Shown: piece after piece, positions 8,431 to 16,467 of the stretch
Layout of the letters: each line of letters starts with the position of its first letter
How positions within the stretch are numbered: position 1 is the stretch's first letter
Source: Actinomycetes bacterium
GTDB taxonomy: Bacteria; Actinomycetota; Acidimicrobiia; Acidimicrobiales; RAAP-2
Assembly: GCA_021795095.1 (NCBI GenBank)
Contig: JAJYPU010000011.1
Span: 1 to 29,812, forward strand
Direction: 5' to 3'
Length of the DNA stretch: 29,812 nucleotides
Notes under the pieces: generated by a model
Database searches by the model: none
What the model was told of the DNA's origin: nothing
The model's input: the letters and a program-made list of their open reading frames with translations, nothing else
Position numbers and translations under genes: made by a program

Positions 8431-9972
8431 GGCGAGCGGCACCTCGATGAACGATGGTCCGGCGGTGGCAAAGGATCGGCGAAGCGCGTCGACGAGTTCG
8501 TCGGCGGTCGTCACCGTCGTCGCCGGGACGCCGAGCGCGCGCGCGACACCACAGAGGTCGATGGCGGGGTTGTCGAGCGAGAGGAGGCGCTCGCTCGCCT
8601 CTCCGACCCCGGTGGCACCCACCCGCTGACGTTCAAAGTCCAGGATGGCGTAGCGGCGGTTCGACAGTGCGACGACCGTGACGTCGAGTCCCTCGCGGGC
8701 CATCGTCCACAGTGCTTGGGGGGTGTACATCATCGAGCCGTCCGACTCGAGGGCGATCACACGCGCGCCCGAGCCGATGGCCGCGCCCACCGCGACGGGC
8801 AGTCCGAACCCGATCGAGCCACCGGTCAAGGTCAGGAGCCGATGGGGCGCCGAGAAGGTGGTGGCACCGTAGAGGTGGATGCCGCTCGTGTTGGACTCAT
8901 CGCTGATGACCGCGCCCTCGGGCAGCGTGGCGGCGATGGCAGCGGCGAAACTCTGGGCATTCAACGCACCACTCGGTGGGTCGGGCGCTCGACCCGCGGG
9001 TACGCGCACGCGCGGCGCGTCGAGCCGGTCCGCGAGCATCGCGAGTGCAGCACTGACGTCGCTGCCCGGTGGCGCGAGCGCGACGACCTCGCAGTCGGAT
9101 GCGACGAGTCGACTCGGTACGTCGGGGTAGGCGAAGAACCCGACGGGCTCATTCGCCCCGACGAGGACCAGCGTCTCAATCTCGGCGAGTTGGCCGACGG
9201 CGAATTCGCTCAGGTAGATCAGCCGCTCGGGTTGGAAGACTCCCGCACCGCGATCCATCGAGGTCGGAAAGGTTTCGACCATCACCATCGCACCGCTGGC
9301 CGCGCCGACCCGATGGGCGAGGTCCATGTCGGCGCCTGTGGTGGCCGCGCCCCCGAGAAAGATGGCCGCACGTGTTGTGTGTAGTCGCGTCACCACGTGG
9401 TCGAACAGGCCCTCGTCGAACGGGACCGCCGCAGCCCTCGTGGCCGTGGGCCAGTGGGTCGGCGGTGCTTCGAGCGCCCCCCAGGAGACGTCGGCGGGCA
9501 GGATGAGCGTGGCGACCCGCGACGGTGGGCCGTAAGCGTCGGCGATGGCGCGCGCCGTCTCGTTGGCCACGTCATCGGGACGGCGCGGCTTGTGGACCGA
9601 TCCGTCGAGCGCGCCCGCGACGGCGGCGATGTCGCTCTGGAGCGGGGCGTCGAAGCGCGCGTGGTAGGTCGCGTGGTCGCCGATGACGTTCAGCAGCGGC
9701 ACGCGCGCCCGGCGGGCGTTGTGCAGATTGGCCCAGCCGTTGGCGAGTCCCGGTCCGAGGTGTAGCAGCGTCGCCGCGGCTCGGCCGGTGACGCGTGCGT
9801 AGCCGTCGGCTGCACCCGTCGCGACGCCTTCGAAGAGGCAGAGCACGGCTCGCACGTCGGGGGCGTCGTCCAAGGCTGCCACGAAGTGCATCTCGGAGGT
9901 GCCGGGATTCGCGAAGACGGTCGTGACGTCGTTGGTGCGCATCGTCGCGAGCAGTGCGTGCGCGCCGTTCAC
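8419..9972 (-). CDS. ThDP-dependent 2-oxoacid decarboxylase/carboligase, acetolactate-synthase-like
   Basis: The 517-residue product has the three-domain POX/ALS fold. FANPGTSEMHF and LCLFEGVATGAADGYARVTG (with the activating Glu) belong to the N-terminal Pyr domain; GGSIGFGLPVAVGAAIG and ALESDGSMMYTPQAL...SNRRYAIL are the PP domain with the metal/diphosphate motif (DGS and a downstream Asn). These resemble the branch annotated 'acetolactate synthase large subunit' but close to benzoylformate decarboxylase, so biosynthetic acetolactate synthase is not assured, and no small subunit gene is near. Its GTG start overlaps the upstream FAD-dehydrogenase stop by GTGA. The pairing suggests a route from a 2-hydroxyacid to a 2-oxoacid and then to an aldehyde or acyloin; this is inference. 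Confidence 0.88.
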   Translation of the reverse strand: MNGAHALLATMRTNDVTTVFANPGTSEMHFVAALDDAPDVRAVLCLFEGVATGAADGYARVTGRAAATLLHLGPGLANGWANLHNARRARVPLLNVIGDHATYHARFDAPLQSDIAAVAGALDGSVHKPRRPDDVANETARAIADAYGPPSRVATLILPADVSWGALEAPPTHWPTATRAAAVPFDEGLFDHVVTRLHTTRAAIFLGGAATTGADMDLAHRVGAASGAMVMVETFPTSMDRGAGVFQPERLIYLSEFAVGQLAEIETLVLVGANEPVGFFAYPDVPSRLVASDCEVVALAPPGSDVSAALAMLADRLDAPRVRVPAGRAPDPPSGALNAQSFAAAIAATLPEGAVISDESNTSGIHLYGATTFSAPHRLLTLTGGSIGFGLPVAVGAAIGSGARVIALESDGSMMYTPQALWTMAREGLDVTVVALSNRRYAILDFERQRVGATGVGEASERLLSLDNPAIDLCGVARALGVPATTVTTADELVDALRRSFATAGPSFIEVPLASAF

Positions 9973-11363
9973 GGCCTGGTCCGTTCGTCGAGGAGTCGGA
10001 ACGGATTCAACAGGCCGGACGGGTCAAAGGCATCCTTGAGCCGTCGTTGGAGAGCGAGCACGTTGGGGTCGATCAGTGAGAGGAAGGCCGCCTGCTTGTC
10101 GCGCCCGATCCCGTGTTCGCCCGAGATCTGTCCGCCGAGCTCCATGCCCGTGGCGAAGAGCTCGTGCAACATTGCCTCACGGCGCTCGTCGTCGTTCTGA
10201 TAGATCGACAGGTGGACGTTGCCGTCTCCGACGTGGCCGCAACCCGCGACGAAGGCGCCGTACTGCTCGCCGAGCAGTACGGCACGGTCGAGGAACTCTG
10301 GGACCTTCGAGCGAGGCACGACGACGTCGATGATCTCGTTCGCGCCGGCCGCTTTGGCGACCCAGAAGACCCGCTCACGGGCCTCGATCAGCCGTGTGGC
10401 GGCACCGCCGGGCAGGACGTAGACGTCCAGTGCGCCAGCCGTCTCGACGATGCTCGCGAGGTCGGCGAGGTCGTTGTCGAGTTGGGAGGCCGTGCGGGTC
10501 TCGAGCACGATGACGAGGTACGCGGACGTGCTCGCGGCGACGTCGGGGGCGACTCCGAGATCGAGATTCGAGGCCTGGGTGATCGCCGACATGGTGAGCA
10601 GATCGACGTACTCCAGGATCGACGGTTCCAGGCCGGAGGCGACGATGTGGGGCACGATCTTCGTGACGTCGACCAGGTCGGCGAAGGGCACGAGGACCGT
10701 AGCGGTGTGCGCGAAGCGCGGTGCGAGACGGAGTGTGACCTCGGTCACCATCGCGAGGGTCCCTTCGCTGCCGACGATCAGCTGGGTGAGGTCATAGCCC
10801 GTCGATGACTTCATGACGGGACCGCCCACGCGCATGACCGATCCGTCGATGAGTACGAGTTCGAGTCCGAGGACGTGCTGGCGGGTCACGCCGTGGCGAA
10901 CCGCGCGCATCCCGCCGGCGTTGGTGTTGACGTTGCCGCCCAGTGACCCTGAGGTCTCGCCGGGATAGACCGGGTAGCGCAGGCCCAGTGGTGCGAGAGC
11001 CTCATCAAGTTCTCGCAAGGTCACTCCGGGTTGGACGACCACGACGTGATCGCGTTGGTCGATCGAGCCGATCTCGTTCATCTTCGCGAAGCTGACGACG
11101 ATGCCGTCCTTCACGGGCGTGGCGCCCCCCGAGAGTCCCGTGCCTGATCCGCGGGGCGTGATCGGGACCTGATGGCGGCTGGCCAGCTGGGCGATCGCGG
11201 CGACGTCGTCAGTGGTGCGCGGATAGGCGACGGCGAAGGGTTCGACTGGATCGGGGTGGAGCGTCTCGTCGTGCAGGTCGTCGGGGTTGTGGTGGGGGCT
11301 GAAGGTGACCCCACCGTTACCCAACAGCGAGCTCAGCGCCTCACGGAGTGCTTGTCGGTCCAT
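9969..11363 (-). CDS. FAD-linked 2-hydroxyacid dehydrogenase (GlcD/D-lactate dehydrogenase type)
   Basis: The product has 464 residues and is a VAO/PCMH-type flavoprotein. The FAD domain includes PRTTDDVAAI, PITPRGSGTGLSGGATP and GETSGSLGGNVNTNAGGMRA. The C-terminal FAD-oxidase cap includes CGHVGDGNVHLSIYQ (metal or substrate His) and ISGEHGIGRDK, both typical of GlcD, Dld2 and D-2-hydroxyglutarate dehydrogenases. It oxidises a D-2-hydroxyacid such as glycolate or D-lactate; the specificity is not readable. There is no fused Fe-S domain and no GlcE/GlcF neighbour. It starts at an ATG (11361-11363) inside the 3' end of the helicase gene (23-nt overlap) and is coupled to the ThDP enzyme by GTGA. 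Confidence 0.93.
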   Translation of the reverse strand: MDRQALREALSSLLGNGGVTFSPHHNPDDLHDETLHPDPVEPFAVAYPRTTDDVAAIAQLASRHQVPITPRGSGTGLSGGATPVKDGIVVSFAKMNEIGSIDQRDHVVVVQPGVTLRELDEALAPLGLRYPVYPGETSGSLGGNVNTNAGGMRAVRHGVTRQHVLGLELVLIDGSVMRVGGPVMKSSTGYDLTQLIVGSEGTLAMVTEVTLRLAPRFAHTATVLVPFADLVDVTKIVPHIVASGLEPSILEYVDLLTMSAITQASNLDLGVAPDVAASTSAYLVIVLETRTASQLDNDLADLASIVETAGALDVYVLPGGAATRLIEARERVFWVAKAAGANEIIDVVVPRSKVPEFLDRAVLLGEQYGAFVAGCGHVGDGNVHLSIYQNDDERREAMLHELFATGMELGGQISGEHGIGRDKQAAFLSLIDPNVLALQRRLKDAFDPSGLLNPFRLLDERTRP

Positions 11364-12960
11364 CAGTTGGCCACGCTACTTCGTCGCTCGCGGCCGCGAG
11401 GTCCCGTCGGATGGCCGCCAGTCGGGCCCGGCGGGCTTCGCCGGTGAGCGGGGCGTCACGACGATTGAACGTGGCGATGACGCGCTCGATCGGCGCCAGG
11501 TACCGCGATGGCGTCCGATCCGGGTATCGCGGGTCATCGCGTCCCCGACTCCAGGTAAGCAGCAGGGAGCGCTCGGCGCGACTGATCGCTACGTAGGCCA
11601 GCCGTTGCTCCTCGCCGAGTTGGGCCTCGGTGGTCGCGTTGTAGTTCGGCAACAGCCCCTCAGCCCAACCGACGACCGCCACGTATTCGAACTCGAGTCC
11701 CTTGGCCCGGTGGATGGTCGAGATCGCCACCGCATCGGGCGCGTCGTGCTCGACGCGCCGGCCGTGTTCGAAGGGAACGAAGAGGTCTGAGGCCGGCGAG
11801 TGGTCCGGTCCGCGCCGTTCGACGGGGATCGATGCCGCCTCGAGCGCGCTGGTTATGACGTCGAGTTGCGCGTTGGTGCGTGCCAACACGGCCATCGAGC
11901 GCCACGACGCACCCGGTCGGTGATTGACGCGCAACCAGGTGGCAACGTGGCGGGCTTCTTCGTCGTCGGTGTTGTAGCCGCGCACGATCGGTGTGGGGCC
12001 GTCGTCGCGCGCCGGTACGATGCCGCGGGCACCCTCCTCCAGTAGGGTGTTCGCCACTGCGACGATCCGCGCCGTCGAGCGATGGTTGCGGGTCAGGTCG
12101 AGCACCACGGTGTCGGGCCAGGTGCTCACGAGCTCGCCGAGCAACTGGGCACTCGCCCCGTTGAACCCGTAGATCGACTGGTTCGGGTCGCCGACGCTGA
12201 ACAGGTCGGGGTCGTCCCCGGCCATCTCGCGCAGCAGCATGAACTGCAGCGGATTCATGTCTTGGGCCTCGTCCACGTAGAGCGACGGCGTGCGATGGCG
12301 GAACGCGGCGCGCACCGCGGGTTCGTTGCGTAGCAACGCGATGGCCTCACTCAACAAGAGGTCGAAGTCGAGCACGCCGCGACTGTGGCACAGCCCGACG
12401 TAGCGGTCGAGCACGTCGGCGAAGGTCGTGGTGGGTAGGGGGGAGTCTCGGTGATGGCGTCGGGCCTGGCGGATGTAGGTGCTCCCGCTGAGGCCCTGAC
12501 TCAGCGCCCAGCCGATCTCGAGCTCCAACCGCGGAAGTTGCCAGTCGTCGAGGCGGACAACGCCCGACTCGGACAACTGCGCGGCGAGCGCGGCCACCAG
12601 ACGCCGCCGACTCGTCTCGAGCACGACCGGGGGCCGGCCGCTATCACGTCGATGCTGGTTCACGATGGTCAAGGCGGCGCGATGGAACGTGCCGGCGCGC
12701 ACGTCGCGGATACCGGAGGCGAAGAGCCGTCGCCGGAGCTCGTCGCCGGCCTTTCGCGTAAATGTCATGGCGAGGACCTGGTCGGGGCTGTAGTCGCCCT
12801 GGGCGATGCGCCGTTGGATGCGTAGCGTGAGCACGTGGGTCTTGCCCGAGCCCGCCGTGGCGCGCACGAGCAGGCGGCGCGCGCTCGAGGTGACGGCCTC
12901 GCGCTGTTCGGGGGTGAGGCCTACCAACAGGTCAGGGGAGAACTCGGCGCCGTCGCTCAC
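11341..12960 (-). CDS. UvrD/Rep-type superfamily 1 ATP-dependent DNA helicase
   Basis: The product has 539 residues with all SF1A helicase motifs in order: Q-motif LTPEQREAV, Walker A ATAGSGKTHVL (34-44), motif Ia TFTRKAGDEL, motif II YVDEAQDMNPLQF, motif III SVGDPNQSIYGFNGA, motif IV LTRNHRSTARIV, motif V ISTIHRAKGLEFEYV and motif VI YVAISRAERSLLL. It unwinds DNA 3' to 5' in repair or recombination (family knowledge). It is shorter than UvrD/PcrA (about 700-780), with reduced 2B and C-terminal regions and no HRDC or nuclease domain. It starts at GTG 12958-12960, six bases after a TAGCGT -10 box, and is first gene of the operon with the FAD dehydrogenase. Confidence 0.94.
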   Translation of the reverse strand: MSDGAEFSPDLLVGLTPEQREAVTSSARRLLVRATAGSGKTHVLTLRIQRRIAQGDYSPDQVLAMTFTRKAGDELRRRLFASGIRDVRAGTFHRAALTIVNQHRRDSGRPPVVLETSRRRLVAALAAQLSESGVVRLDDWQLPRLELEIGWALSQGLSGSTYIRQARRHHRDSPLPTTTFADVLDRYVGLCHSRGVLDFDLLLSEAIALLRNEPAVRAAFRHRTPSLYVDEAQDMNPLQFMLLREMAGDDPDLFSVGDPNQSIYGFNGASAQLLGELVSTWPDTVVLDLTRNHRSTARIVAVANTLLEEGARGIVPARDDGPTPIVRGYNTDDEEARHVATWLRVNHRPGASWRSMAVLARTNAQLDVITSALEAASIPVERRGPDHSPASDLFVPFEHGRRVEHDAPDAVAISTIHRAKGLEFEYVAVVGWAEGLLPNYNATTEAQLGEEQRLAYVAISRAERSLLLTWSRGRDDPRYPDRTPSRYLAPIERVIATFNRRDAPLTGEARRARLAAIRRDLAAASDEVAWPTDGPTSTP

Positions 12961-12966
12961 GTCCAG

Positions 12967-12972
12967 ACGCTA
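12967..12972 (-). promoter_or_regulatory. -10 box TAGCGT, leaderless helicase promoter
   Basis: TAGCGT on the minus strand ends six bases before the GTG at 12960, and no SD is present. The intergenic gap to the divergent hydrolase is only 56 bp, so both promoters must share their -35 regions. Confidence 0.55.
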
Positions 12973-13004
12973 CCGGTCATCGTCGTCGCGGCGCCGCGCC
13001 TCGG

Positions 13005-13010
13005 TAACCT
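13005..13010 (+). promoter_or_regulatory. -10 box TAACCT, leaderless promoter of the hydrolase-Mur-Ddl operon
   Basis: TAACCT ends six bases before the GTG at 13017. TAAGGG between box and start includes an SD-like AGGGG but it touches the start codon, too close to act as a ribosome binding site. Confidence 0.55.
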
Positions 13011-13016
13011 TAAGGG

Positions 13017-13775
13017 GTGCTGCGCAGCTTCGGTGATGGGACCATCTTTGGCGAAGTCGCTGGCGATGGACCCATTGAGGTGGTTTTGTTGCACGGTTGG
13101 GCCCGACGGGGACGGGACTTCGCCGCGGTCCAGGAGTTGCTGGTGCGTCGCGGTGTCTCGTCAGTGGCCCTCGATCTACCGGGGTTCGGATCCTCACCAC
13201 CCCCAACGGTCGCGGGTGGCGCGCGTTTTTACGCGTCACTCGTCGCGCCGGTACTGGCGGCGCTCGATCACTCGGTCACGCTCGTCGGACACTCCTTCGG
13301 TGGCCGCATCGCCACGGTGATCGCGGCCGAACACCCGGAATTGGTGACGAAGGTGATCGTGACCGGGACGCCGCTGCTGCACAGCCCCGTGGCCGTTCGC
13401 TCGCCACGTCCGTACCGGATGATCCGGTGGCTGCACCAGCGAGGTTGGCTTTCGGACGAGCGTCTCGAGGCGGCACGGCACAAGTACGGATCGACCGACT
13501 ACCGGGCGGCGTCAGGGATGATCCGCGACGTGCTCGTGGCGACCGTGGCCGAGGGGTACGAGGAAGAGCTCGCGCGTCTCGACGTGCCCTTCGTCATGTT
13601 GTGGGGCGAACTCGACACCGTCGTGCCCGTCGCCATCGCCGAGCGCGCGAACGGACTGCTCTCTACCCCCGACGTCGGCGCGCGTCGGCTTCGTGTTCTC
13701 GAGGGAATCGGACACTTCGTGCCCAATGAAGCCGCTTCGACGCTCGTCGATCTCATCGTCGAGGTGGCGACGTGA
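13017..13775 (+). CDS. Alpha/beta-hydrolase
   Basis: The product has 252 residues with the alpha/beta-hydrolase pattern: VVLLHGWARRGRDF (oxyanion loop, about residue 22), LDLPGFGSSPPP, GHSFGG with nucleophile Ser93, an acid segment MLWGELDTVVP, and the catalytic His in GIGHFVPNEA. The substrate is unknown. The GTG start lies six bases after a -10 box, and the motif-bearing first strand begins about 20 residues later, as usual in this fold. The stop overlaps the start of the MurF-like gene by GTGA (13772-13775), so it belongs to a cell-wall-type operon; a role in processing a cell-wall or membrane precursor is possible but not shown. Confidence 0.88.
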   Translation: MLRSFGDGTIFGEVAGDGPIEVVLLHGWARRGRDFAAVQELLVRRGVSSVALDLPGFGSSPPPTVAGGARFYASLVAPVLAALDHSVTLVGHSFGGRIATVIAAEHPELVTKVIVTGTPLLHSPVAVRSPRPYRMIRWLHQRGWLSDERLEAARHKYGSTDYRAASGMIRDVLVATVAEGYEEELARLDVPFVMLWGELDTVVPVAIAERANGLLSTPDVGARRLRVLEGIGHFVPNEAASTLVDLIVEVAT

Positions 13776-15334
13776 ACGTCGCGATCGCGGTGGTCACCTC
13801 CCTCGCGGTGACCGGCGCGTACGTGGCCCAACTCGTCCGGTGGCTGCGCGTGCTCCAGCGCGAGCACTACGTCGCCGCCTCGCTCCCTCGGTTCCTGGGG
13901 CGGTGGACCTCACCCCAGGTGGGGTCGGCGTCCACACCCGCGCGTCGCAACCTTCGCCGGCCGCTGACGCTCAGCCACGTGATGTTCATCGGCTTACTCG
14001 TCGGACTGCTGTTGGCGAGTCCCGCGGTGCTGGTGGTCGACGCAATCCTCTACGGCTGGCTGTGCCCGACCGGCCTCACCCTACGGGGTCGCACCAGCGC
14101 ATTGCGCTGGACGCGTCGTGCCACGACCATCGCCGTCGTGGCGAGCGTCATGGCGGTGGCGATTGCGCTGCTGGGCGCGCTGACCCCGCAGCCGTGGCTC
14201 GGTGCGGTGGTCGTCGTCTGGGCGGCGCCGATGCTGCTCGATCTCGCGACGCGACTGTTGTGGCCCTACGAAAACCGGCGCGCGCGCGCGTACGTCGAGC
14301 GGGCGAGCGAACGCCTGGCACGTGTGGCGCCAACGGTCGTCGGGATCACTGGCTCGTACGGCAAGACGTCGACGAAGAACCATTTGGCGCAGTTGATGGA
14401 CGGCTCGGTCGTGGCCTCACCGCGGAGCTTCAACAACCGGGCGGGGCTGTCGCGCGCGATCAACGAGAACCTGGGTGACGGGACCTCGGTCTTCATCGCC
14501 GAGATGGGCACCTTCGGGCCCGGCGAGATTCGTGCCATGTGCGAGTGGTGCCCGCCGACGATCGCCGTCGTCACCGCGATCGGGCCCGTTCACCTCGAAC
14601 GCATGAAGTCGCTCGACGTGATTGACGCCGCCAAGTTCGAGATTACCGAGCGGGCTTCCATCGTTGTGCTCAACGTCGACGACGAGCGTCTGCGGCGCTG
14701 GGTCGATCGTCTCGAGACGTCGGGCAAACGGGTCGTGCGCGCCGGATCCACATCCACGGACGCCCAGGTCCGAGTGGCCCGCGATGGTTCGCAGTGGCGC
14801 ATCGAGGTGGAAGGCGTCGAGCCGCTCCACCATCCGACCATCGTGGGCGTCCAGCCAAGCAACCTCGCCTGCGCGATTGCGGCCGCCATCGAGCTCGGCG
14901 CTGACACGGGTGCGGTGTTGGCCCGGCTCAACGGCGTCACGTCGGTCGCCAATCGGGCCAACGTCGTCACGGCCCCCTCGGGTGTCCTCGTAATAGACGA
15001 CACCTTCAACGCCAACCCGGCGAGTGCCGCGGCTGCCCTCGAGGTCTTGGTGGGCCTGGACGTCTCGGGCCGCCGAGTGCTCGTGACCCCCGGGATCGTC
15101 GAGCTCGGACACGATCAGTACGGTCAGAATCTCGCGTTGGCGCGCCGCGCCAACGCCCTCGGTGTGGAGCTCGTCGTGGTGGGGCGGACCAACGCACTGG
15201 CCCTGTCGACCGGTTATGACCGGCCGCCCCGGCGCTTCGACCGACGCGAGCAGGCCGTGGCGTGGGTTCGCGAGTCCCTATTCGCTGGCGACGCGGTGCT
15301 GTATCTCAACGACTTGCCCGACAACTACCCTTGA
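13772..15334 (+). CDS. Membrane-anchored Mur ligase (MurF-like)
   Basis: The product has 520 residues. The first ~165 contain four hydrophobic segments (about 3-24, 68-97, 117-136, 143-161) in place of the soluble UDP-binding domain of classic MurF. The rest is Mur ligase: P-loop VVGITGSYGKTSTKN (189-203), FNNRAGLSRAINENLG, EMGTFGPGEI, TAIGPVHLERMKSLDVIDAAKFEI, and VIDDTFNANPASAAAALEVL, which is closest to the MurF motif 'DDsYNANP.Sm.aAl'. MurF adds D-Ala-D-Ala to the UDP-MurNAc tripeptide. The partner Ddl gene, which would supply D-Ala-D-Ala, follows directly, which supports a MurF-type reaction. With the first domain replaced, the acceptor could be different, for example lipid-linked; this is inference. 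GTGA overlap with the hydrolase. Confidence 0.87.
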   Translation: MNVAIAVVTSLAVTGAYVAQLVRWLRVLQREHYVAASLPRFLGRWTSPQVGSASTPARRNLRRPLTLSHVMFIGLLVGLLLASPAVLVVDAILYGWLCPTGLTLRGRTSALRWTRRATTIAVVASVMAVAIALLGALTPQPWLGAVVVVWAAPMLLDLATRLLWPYENRRARAYVERASERLARVAPTVVGITGSYGKTSTKNHLAQLMDGSVVASPRSFNNRAGLSRAINENLGDGTSVFIAEMGTFGPGEIRAMCEWCPPTIAVVTAIGPVHLERMKSLDVIDAAKFEITERASIVVLNVDDERLRRWVDRLETSGKRVVRAGSTSTDAQVRVARDGSQWRIEVEGVEPLHHPTIVGVQPSNLACAIAAAIELGADTGAVLARLNGVTSVANRANVVTAPSGVLVIDDTFNANPASAAAALEVLVGLDVSGRRVLVTPGIVELGHDQYGQNLALARRANALGVELVVVGRTNALALSTGYDRPPRRFDRREQAVAWVRESLFAGDAVLYLNDLPDNYP

Positions 15335-15360
15335 TGGTCGGTCTAGGAACGAGGTGAGCG

Positions 15361-16467
15361 GTGTCGAGTGGTGTGATCTATGGCGGGCCGTCGCCCGAGC
15401 ACGACGTGTCGATCCTGACGGGTCTACAGGCCCTGCGCGAGTTGCGGCGCACGCAGACCAACGCTGTGGGGGTCTACTGGACCAAGACCGGTGACTTCTA
15501 CCAGGTGACCGGCGACGTCGAGGCCGAGGCGTTCGTCGACGGCGTGCCGCGTGGATCGTCGTCGCTCACGCTTCGTATAGGAGACGGCGGCGGCTTCTTC
15601 AGCGCGGGCGGGCGTCTCGGCAAGGACCGTCGGCTCGACGTGGACCTGGTCGTGCTGGCGACGCACGGCGGTCCGGGGGAGGACGGGACGCTCCAGGCGG
15701 CCCTCGACCTCGCGGGCCTCGCCTACACGGGGCCGACCGTCGCCGGCGCCGCACTCGGGATGGACAAGTGGTCCTTTGGCGCCGTGGCCGCGGCGGCCGG
15801 GTTGCCCACGCTGCCCCGCGTCTTGTTGAGCGACACGACTACGTCGTTGCCCTTCGACGGGCCTTACATTTTGAAGCCGCGTTTTGGGGGGTCGTCGATC
15901 GGCATCGATGTGGTCGACGACCTGGAGACCGCCCGAGCTCGTCTGCGCACGAACGGCCACTTCGCCCTCGGCTGTGTGGTTGAACCGTTCCGCGCCGACT
16001 TGTATGACGTCCAGGTCGCCGTGCGCACCTACCCCACACTCACGCTGTCGGCCATCGAACGACCCCTGCGCCGCGCCGTCGCCTCGGAGATCCTCGACTA
16101 CCGCGACAAGTATGTGGGTGGCGATGGGATGGTGTCCGCGCCCCGAGAGATCCCCGCGGTCCTCGCCCCGGGTCAGGCCGAGCGGATCGTGGAGGTCGCT
16201 CGAGCCGTCGCCACGGTGGCGTCGGTGCGTGGCGTGGCTCGAATCGACTTCCTCGCCAACGCCGACGAGATCTTCCTCAACGAAATCAATACCATCCCGG
16301 GGTCCCTCGCGAAGCATCTCTTCGTCGAGCCGGTCGTGCCATTCGGCAAACTGCTAGCCGACCTGGTGGCCGAGGCCCGCGAGCGACCGGCCCACCGATA
16401 CAGCTCGGCGGGCGCCGATGGACTCGTGCTACGCAGCGCCGGTTCGATCGCCGCCAAACTGGCGTAG
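15361..16467 (+). CDS. ddl: D-alanine--D-alanine ligase
   Basis: The product has 368 residues, an ATP-grasp ligase. GVIYGGPSPEHDVSILTGLQAL matches the Ddl N-terminal signature ('GG.S.EHevSl.Sa'). HGGPGEDGTLQA is the ligand-binding 'HG..GEDG' motif, LKPRFGGSSIG binds ATP, and RIDFL...IFLNEINTIPGS carries the Mg-binding Asp, Glu and Asn. It joins two D-Ala for peptidoglycan precursors. The final motif has Ser in IPGS where Thr is usual, and a Phe where Tyr or Phe commonly sets D-Ala versus D-Lac preference is not clearly located. The GTG start has an SD (GAGG at 15351-15354, 6 nt away). It ends inside the 3' end of the convergent regulator gene (39-bp overlap). Confidence 0.93.
   Translation: MSSGVIYGGPSPEHDVSILTGLQALRELRRTQTNAVGVYWTKTGDFYQVTGDVEAEAFVDGVPRGSSSLTLRIGDGGGFFSAGGRLGKDRRLDVDLVVLATHGGPGEDGTLQAALDLAGLAYTGPTVAGAALGMDKWSFGAVAAAAGLPTLPRVLLSDTTTSLPFDGPYILKPRFGGSSIGIDVVDDLETARARLRTNGHFALGCVVEPFRADLYDVQVAVRTYPTLTLSAIERPLRRAVASEILDYRDKYVGGDGMVSAPREIPAVLAPGQAERIVEVARAVATVASVRGVARIDFLANADEIFLNEINTIPGSLAKHLFVEPVVPFGKLLADLVAEARERPAHRYSSAGADGLVLRSAGSIAAKLA

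Noticed and set aside
8419..9972. Biosynthetic acetolactate synthase (ilvB)
   Set aside because: No small regulatory subunit or other branched-chain amino acid genes are nearby, and the pairing with a hydroxyacid dehydrogenase fits a catabolic decarboxylase as well.
9969..11363. Glycolate oxidase complex (glcDEF) annotation
   Set aside because: Only a GlcD-like subunit is present; no GlcE or GlcF gene adjoins it, so a specific glycolate oxidase call is not supported.
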